From Sphingomonas sp. (GTDB taxonomy: Bacteria > Pseudomonadota > Alphaproteobacteria > Sphingomonadales > Sphingomonadaceae): a DNA stretch of 10,325 bases. The stretch is taken from positions 1 through 10,325 of the forward strand of contig JAFBAM010000309.1 of assembly GCA_019247755.1 (NCBI GenBank). Reading direction: 5' to 3'. Of this stretch, positions 6,807 to 10,325 are shown piece by piece. The notes beneath the pieces were generated by a model. That model did no database searches, was not told the origin of the DNA, and saw only the letters and a list, made by a program, of their open reading frames with translations. Positions within the stretch are counted from its first letter, which is position 1. Every line of letters starts with the position of its first letter. A program made the translations under genes and the position numbers.

Positions 6807-6810
<4 letters not shown>
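6631..6810 (+). CDS. Small conserved-looking hypothetical protein, 59 aa
   Basis: The ORF runs ATG 6631 to TAG 6808-6810 and encodes 59 residues: MAERIVAVGLLTTHDLGLLG at the N-terminus, then FDRAWPVEEAPSFNELLRAIDEADQRLEE and a polar end. A good Shine-Dalgarno, GGAG at 6621-6624, lies 6 nt before the ATG. The composition (acidic, amphipathic helix at about 34-51, no membrane segment, no Cys) suits a small soluble protein. From memory, similar short proteins with an AVGLLT-x-x-DL start occur in sphingomonads; I cannot verify this here. It is transcribed alone on the plus strand between two minus-strand units, and its stop overlaps the stop of the convergent iron-permease-family gene. Function unknown. 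Confidence 0.7.
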
Positions 6811-7241
<431 letters not shown>

Positions 7242-7275
7242 GCGCCCGTAACGCACATGCAACGAAGTAGTGCCG

Positions 7276-7863
7276 CTATTCCTGTTGCTGTTCTGCCTCG
7301 AACCTGTGGCGAAGGCGCTGGGCCGCCGATTGGCGCGCAGCATCGCGCGGTAGCCCAAGGGTTTCGGCGATGGTCGGTCCCAGAAGGGAGTCACCGAGCG
7401 CGTTCAGCACCAGCGTCAGCGTGCTTTCCGCCACATGCTGGGCATCATGACCGACTGCCAGCTGCGCAACGAGGCCCCTGATTGAATCGAGGATCGGGTT
7501 CAGCGCGTCGCGATTGCCGGTAAGAATCATCCAGGCGGCGAGCGCTCCGGCGCCCTCTTTCCCAAACGCATCGAAGCATTGATCAACGATGATCCGTGCG
7601 TCCGCTTCGCCTGCACGGGCGCGCTCCACCGATTCCGCGATGCTGGCATTGACCGATTCCGCGATCGACCGTGCCAGCTCGCCCTGGAGGCCGGCGGCAG
7701 AGCCGAAATGATGGAGCAAATTGGCATGGGTCCGGTGGATTTTCGCTGCGACGGCTTTCAGCGTGACTGCCTGAGGCCCCAGTTCGATCAACAGTTCGCG
7801 GGCCGCGGCCAGGGCGGCTGACCGGCTTTCTTCAGGGGTGAGGCGTGTTCGTCTTATTGACAC
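7276..7863 (-). CDS. TetR/AcrR-family transcriptional regulator
   Basis: 195-residue DNA-binding repressor-type protein. The N-terminal TetR helix-turn-helix domain spans roughly 11-60 (SRSAALAAARELLIELGPQAVTL, then KAVAAKIHRTHANLLHHFGSAAGL, with the recognition helix around 43-52). The rest is an all-helical ligand-binding and dimerisation domain with no recognisable ligand signature. The start is a GTG at 7863. A stop codon upstream at 7875-7873 and the absence of other start codons before the conserved region force this choice. The gene is divergent from the PF10118 gene, and the start codon lies inside an ACACGTGT palindrome, which suggests autoregulation and control of the divergent gene. 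The iron-permease-family gene follows in the same direction. Effector unknown. Confidence 0.9.
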   Translation of the reverse strand: MSIRRTRLTPEESRSAALAAARELLIELGPQAVTLKAVAAKIHRTHANLLHHFGSAAGLQGELARSIAESVNASIAESVERARAGEADARIIVDQCFDAFGKEGAGALAAWMILTGNRDALNPILDSIRGLVAQLAVGHDAQHVAESTLTLVLNALGDSLLGPTIAETLGLPRDAARQSAAQRLRHRFEAEQQQE

Positions 7864-7884
7864 GTGTGTAAGTTACTATATGTT
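7857..7884. promoter_or_regulatory. Divergent tetR/PF10118 promoter region with candidate TetR operator
   Basis: The palindrome ACACGTGT (7860-7867) overlaps the tetR GTG start. TTGACA (7857-7862) is a perfect -35 for the plus strand. TATGTT (7879-7884) lies 16 bp downstream and can act as -10, placing the transcription start near the ATG at 7892. On the minus strand TATAGT (7880-7875) is a -10-like box for tetR. A repressor bound at the palindrome would cover the -35 box of the PF10118 gene. Operator assignment is inference from position and symmetry. Confidence 0.5.
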
Positions 7885-7891
7885 CCGAGCT

Positions 7892-8761
7892 ATGACTGTG
7901 ACCACGCTACCGACTCCGGCGGACCTCAGCATTACGCCACGCGACCGCCGCTTCGGCCGCGACACGGCCACGCCGCGCTTGTGGCACGGCGGGCGCGTCG
8001 AAGCGACTGCAATTTACAACGCGTTATCGACGACGTTCCCGGCCGGCGAAGCCTTCTTCGTTGAAAGCGTGCGCGCCTTCCGAAACGGCGCTCCGCCGAA
8101 GCTCACTGAGGAGATCAAGGGTTTCACCACACAGGAAGCGATTCACAGCCGTGAGCATGACGCGTTCAACAAGCGCGCGACGAACTCCGGCTATGATCTC
8201 TCGAAGCTCGAGGATCGCGTGAACTGGCGACTGTCGGTGACGCGCGGCAAGCCGCCGGTCGTCAGCCTCGCCGCGACAATGGCGCTGGAGCATTTCACCG
8301 CCATCCTCGCCCATCAGCTGCTCGCCGATCCGCGACATCTCCAAGGCGCCGAGCAGGAGACAGCGGACCTCTGGCGCTGGCATGCGGTCGAGGAGATCGA
8401 GCACAAGGGCGTCGCCTACGACACCTGGATGTTCGCGACTCGCGACTGGCCCGCGTGGAAACGCTGGAAGGTGAAGGCGAAGGTGATGCTCTATGTCACC
8501 CGCAACTTCGTGGTCGACCGGACCGCCGGGTCGTTGGAGCTGATGCGTCAGGATGGGGTGACCGGCCTTCGCGCCTGGTCGCTGCTGCTTTGGTACCTGT
8601 GGGTGCGGCCCGGCATGTTCCGGAAGATCGCCGGCGCGTGGGTCAAGTTCTTCCTGCGGGGCTTTCATCCTTGGAACGAAGACGACCGCCACCTGCTCGG
8701 CGCCTATACGGCGATCGCGTCCGGCACCGAGACCAAGCGCAAGGTGAGGCGTGCGGCCTAA
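7892..8761 (+). CDS. PF10118-type 'metal-dependent hydrolase' (ferritin-like fold, function unknown)
   Basis: 289-residue soluble protein of the family annotated as predicted metal-dependent hydrolase. Glu/His pairs sit on successive helices, as in di-iron four-helix bundles: FFVESVRAF (55-63), TTQEAIHSREHDAF (79-92), ALEHFTAILAHQL (131-143) and WRWHAVEEIEHKGVAYD (161-177). Likely ligands are E58, E82, H85/H89, E133, H134, E167/E170 and H171. No enzyme activity is established that I can name. The start is placed at ATG 7892 (MTVTTLPTP); ATG 7880 and 7838 are in-frame alternatives, the last overlapping tetR. If the promoter call is right the mRNA would be nearly leaderless at 7892. The divergent tetR probably controls it. 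Its TAA overlaps the stop of the convergent GNAT gene. Confidence 0.86.
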   Translation: MTVTTLPTPADLSITPRDRRFGRDTATPRLWHGGRVEATAIYNALSTTFPAGEAFFVESVRAFRNGAPPKLTEEIKGFTTQEAIHSREHDAFNKRATNSGYDLSKLEDRVNWRLSVTRGKPPVVSLAATMALEHFTAILAHQLLADPRHLQGAEQETADLWRWHAVEEIEHKGVAYDTWMFATRDWPAWKRWKVKAKVMLYVTRNFVVDRTAGSLELMRQDGVTGLRAWSLLLWYLWVRPGMFRKIAGAWVKFFLRGFHPWNEDDRHLLGAYTAIASGTETKRKVRRAA

Positions 8762-8766
8762 GCCGC
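8753..8766. terminator. Small hairpin with both convergent stop codons in its loop
   Basis: GCGGC (8753-8757) and GCCGC (8762-8766) pair around a CTAA tetraloop (8758-8761). The loop is exactly the overlap of the PF10118 TAA (8759-8761) and the GNAT TAG (8760-8758 on the minus strand). No U-tract is present on either side, so termination strength is doubtful. Confidence 0.35.
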
Positions 8767-9321
8767 CAGCGCCTCCTCCTCCTCCTCCTCCTCCTCACCG
8801 AACCGCTCGCGCTGCAGCTCGAGCCGCATCAGTCGTGCAGGCACCTCTTCGCCGCGCGCGCAGCTCATCCGCGGGGCGATGATTCCGAGCTGCTCGAATC
8901 CCAGCTTCTCGAGCACCCTCGCGGAGGCAGGATTGTCGATGAAGTGCGAGCCTTCGAGGCTCGGCAGGCCCAGCGTCCGTGCGATATCGACGAGCGCGGT
9001 GCAGGCCTCGGTCGCGTAGCCGCGGCCCCAATAAGCTTTCGCTATCCAGTAGCCGAGTTCGACCGAGCCGGAGGGGCGGCGGCCTAGCCCGCACGCACCC
9101 ACCAGCTGCGGCGCCCCTGTGCCACGTTCGAAGATCAGCAGCGACGGCAGCACGGGGTCGCGCGGTTTGGCGAGAAAGGCTTCGGCGTCGCGCATGCTGT
9201 AGGGCCACGGGGCAACCGCGAGGTTCATGACGATCGCCTTGTCGGCAATCGCACTGGCAAGCGCCGGCGCGTCCTCCGGGAATCCGGGCCTCAACAGCAA
9301 TCTTGGCGTTCTCGCGAACAT
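8758..9321 (-). CDS. GNAT-family N-acetyltransferase (RimJ/RimL-like) with poly-Glu tail
   Basis: 187-residue acetyl-CoA-dependent acetyltransferase of the RimJ/RimL type. The N-terminus TPRLLLRPGFPEDAPAL (5-21) is the standard first strand and helix of that group. The central VELGYWIAKAYWGRGYATEAC (87-107) carries the acetyl-CoA pyrophosphate-binding loop (R/Q-x-x-G-x-G/A, here GRGYAT). DNPASARVLEKLGFEQLG (129-146) is the typical C-terminal motif. The substrate is unknown; position after rpmA suggests a ribosomal or other protein N-terminus but does not prove it. After RFG the protein ends with eight glutamates (176-183) and ALAA, encoded by a GAG repeat. The Shine-Dalgarno GAGGAGAAGG precedes ATG 9321. 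It lies downstream of the rpmA terminator, so expression needs readthrough or its own promoter. Confidence 0.92.
   Translation of the reverse strand: MFARTPRLLLRPGFPEDAPALASAIADKAIVMNLAVAPWPYSMRDAEAFLAKPRDPVLPSLLIFERGTGAPQLVGACGLGRRPSGSVELGYWIAKAYWGRGYATEACTALVDIARTLGLPSLEGSHFIDNPASARVLEKLGFEQLGIIAPRMSCARGEEVPARLMRLELQRERFGEEEEEEEEALAA
8772..8796. repeat. Trinucleotide microsatellite (CCT)8, coding for poly-Glu
   Basis: Eight uninterrupted CCT units (8772-8795) plus one further C read as GAG codons on the minus strand, at the 3' end of the GNAT gene. Changes in repeat number would lengthen or shorten the acidic tail without shifting the frame. Confidence 0.9.
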
Positions 9322-9387
9322 TACCCTTCTCCTCGACCGGGCCGCTAATCGCTGCCCGTGACAGTTTCGGGAGAAGGCAAAGAAAAA

Positions 9388-9412
9388 GGGGAGACCCCTT
9401 CCGGGGCTCCCC
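9388..9412 (-). terminator. Intrinsic terminator of the rplU-rpmA transcript
   Basis: GGGGAG (9388-9393), a bulged A, then CCCC pair with GGGG (9403-9406) and CTCCCC (9407-9412) around a TTCC loop. That gives a 10-bp GC-rich stem with one bulge. On the minus strand it is followed by TTTTTCTTT. This is a strong rho-independent signal for transcripts coming from rpmA, about 80 nt after its stop. A further complementary pair, GGGAGAAGG (9369-9377) and CCTTCTCCC (9411-9419), overlaps it and could compete. Confidence 0.85.
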
Positions 9413-9465
9413 TTCTCCCTTATCTGGTCTCGATCTTCTTAGGATCTCGTCCGGGCCGCCCCTCG

Positions 9466-9494
9466 TGGGAACGGTCCCTTTCTGACCGTTCCTA
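9466..9494 (-). repeat. Stem-loop at the rpmA stop codon
   Basis: GGAACGGTC (9468-9476) is perfectly complementary to GACCGTTCC (9484-9492), with a 7-nt loop. The stem can extend by two more pairs (one a wobble) into the TAG stop of rpmA. No U-tract follows on the minus strand, so it is more likely an mRNA-stabilising or translation-end structure than a terminator. A proper terminator follows at 9388-9412. Confidence 0.6.
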
Positions 9495-9761
9495 TGCGTT
9501 CGCTTCCGTAATCGGCATGACGTGGACGTACTTGCGACCAAGCTTGCCGTCGCGGAACGCGACTTGACCGTCGGTGAGTGCAAAAAGCGTATGGTCCTTG
9601 CCCAGGCCGACGTTGTCGCCCGGGTGCCACTTGGTGCCGCGCTGACGCACGATGATGTTGCCGGCGAGGACAGCCTGTCCGCCGAACTTCTTCACGCCGA
9701 GGCGCTTGCTCTCACTGTCGCGGCCGTTGCGGGACGAGCCGCCTGCTTTCTTATGTGCCAT
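9492..9761 (-). CDS. rpmA: 50S ribosomal protein L27
   Basis: 89-residue ribosomal protein of the large subunit, whose N-terminus reaches toward the peptidyl-transferase centre. The sequence begins MAHKKAGGSSRNGRDSESKRLG and continues with VKKFGGQAVLAGNIIVRQRGTKWHPGDNVG and DHTLFALTDGQVAF, which is unmistakably L27 at usual length. There is no cleavable N-terminal extension of the kind found in Firmicutes, so the mature end is direct. The ATG at 9761 lies six bases after the rplU stop, with only a GAAGAAG-like purine stretch overlapping the rplU 3' end as Shine-Dalgarno. Translation is therefore probably coupled to rplU. Its stop is built into a stem-loop. Confidence 0.98.
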   Translation of the reverse strand: MAHKKAGGSSRNGRDSESKRLGVKKFGGQAVLAGNIIVRQRGTKWHPGDNVGLGKDHTLFALTDGQVAFRDGKLGRKYVHVMPITEANA

Positions 9762-9767
9762 GTCGAA

Positions 9768-10325
9768 TTACTTCTTCGGAGATTTCTTGGCTGCGGCCTT
9801 AGCGGGTGCAGCATTTTTTGTCGACCCGGATTCGGCCTTCGCCTTGGCCGGAGCGGCCTTCTTCGCCGCGGCCTTGTCACCACCCGCCGCCTTCTCGTTG
9901 GTCGGAGCCGGATTTTCGGTCGGAGTTCCGGCGACCTTGCTCGCCTCCTGCTGGTCGGCCGTCGTCGCAGCCGTTTCGTTCGCACGTGCAGCGGGCGACT
10001 TGCTTGCGCCTGCCTTCGGGGCTTCGTCCTTCGACGCAGCTTCAGTCTTCGGCGCGGGCTTCTTTTCAGCCTTATGGTCGCCGATCGCCACGATCTTCAG
10101 GATCGTGTGCTGCTGGCGATGACCCTTCTTGCGGCGGTAGTTATGCCGGCGGCGCTTCTTGAACACCGTGACCTTGTCGGCCTTGGCCTGGGCGACGATC
10201 TCCGCCGCGACCGTCAGGCCGCTGGTCGACTTCAGGTCTCCGCCGTCGCCGGCGATGAGGACATCGCCGAGCGTGACCTTGTCACCGGCGTTTCCGTCGA
10301 GCTTCTCGACGACGATCTTGTCTCC
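9768..10325 (-). CDS. rplU: 50S ribosomal protein L21 with Ala/Lys-rich C-terminal extension (5' end outside window)
   Basis: Reading leftwards from the right edge, 185 residues are visible in one open frame. About 15 N-terminal residues are missing by comparison with E. coli L21. The L21 core includes GDKIVVEKLDGNAGDKVTLGDV, then KVTVFKKRRRHNYRRKKGHRQQHTILKIVAIG, which contains the rRNA-binding basic motif. After IGDHKAEKK the protein does not stop, as the ~100-residue E. coli protein does. It continues for about 85 residues rich in Ala, Lys, Pro, Glu and Thr, ending KAAAKKSPKK, with a histone-H1-like look. This tail is probably disordered. The gene is first in the visible rplU-rpmA unit; its promoter lies outside the window. 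Confidence 0.95.
   Translation of the reverse strand, partial: GDKIVVEKLDGNAGDKVTLGDVLIAGDGGDLKSTSGLTVAAEIVAQAKADKVTVFKKRRRHNYRRKKGHRQQHTILKIVAIGDHKAEKKPAPKTEAASKDEAPKAGASKSPAARANETAATTADQQEASKVAGTPTENPAPTNEKAAGGDKAAAKKAAPAKAKAESGSTKNAAPAKAAAKKSPKK

Noticed and set aside
8024..8692. Minus-strand 222-residue ORF opposite the PF10118 gene
   Set aside because: Shadow frame of a gene with clear metal-ligand motifs.
8795..9583. Minus-strand 262-residue ORF overlapping the GNAT gene and rpmA in another frame
   Set aside because: It crosses the rpmA terminator and is Arg-rich, as expected of an out-of-frame read through GC-rich DNA.
9652..10122. Plus-strand hydrophobic 156-residue ORF opposite rplU and rpmA
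   Set aside because: Its Ala/Phe/Ser-rich, membrane-like look comes from the complement of the Lys/Ala repeats in the L21 tail, not from a real membrane protein.

Overview
The window looks like the chromosome of a GC-rich alphaproteobacterium, most likely a sphingomonad. The clues are GC-rich codon use, the rplU-rpmA ... obgE housekeeping genes, an L21 with an Ala/Lys-rich tail, a GNAT gene next to rpmA, and a membrane-anchored retropepsin-like protease of a type common in alphaproteobacteria. The assignment rests on recognised protein sequences, not on a database search.

Left end (1-1650, minus strand): the obgE GTPase gene overlaps, by an ATGA junction, an SDR-type epimerase/dehydratase gene that runs off the left edge. 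Centre-left (1710-5540, plus strand): a four-gene set of two paralogous GT2-like glycosyltransferases with C-terminal membrane segments, a class I SAM methyltransferase and a Gfo/Idh/MocA oxidoreductase. The last three are almost contiguous. This looks like a small glycan or glycolipid modification cassette with unknown substrate.

Centre (5542-6508, minus strand): a VOC-fold protein and a two-TM aspartic protease form a tight pair. A 59-residue ORF (6631-6810, plus) follows. Its leader can form two mutually exclusive hairpins. Centre-right (6807-8761): a low-affinity-iron-permease-family protein and a TetR regulator on the minus strand are divergent from a PF10118 'metal-dependent hydrolase' (ferritin-like). 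The short TetR/PF10118 gap holds a palindrome and promoter-like boxes that overlap the starts of both genes.

Right end (8758-10325, minus strand): rplU (5' end outside the window), rpmA, a structured 3' UTR with a strong intrinsic terminator, and a GNAT acetyltransferase with an octa-glutamate tail.

All three convergent gene pairs (5540/5542, 6807/6810, 8758/8761) abut or overlap at their stop codons, and in each case the stops lie in or beside a short inverted repeat. No tRNA, rRNA, CRISPR array, IS element or phage gene was seen. I found no clear new defence or mobile system. The most unusual items are the divergent paralogous glycosyltransferase pair with its cassette, the small ORF with a possible attenuator, and the stop-codon hairpins.
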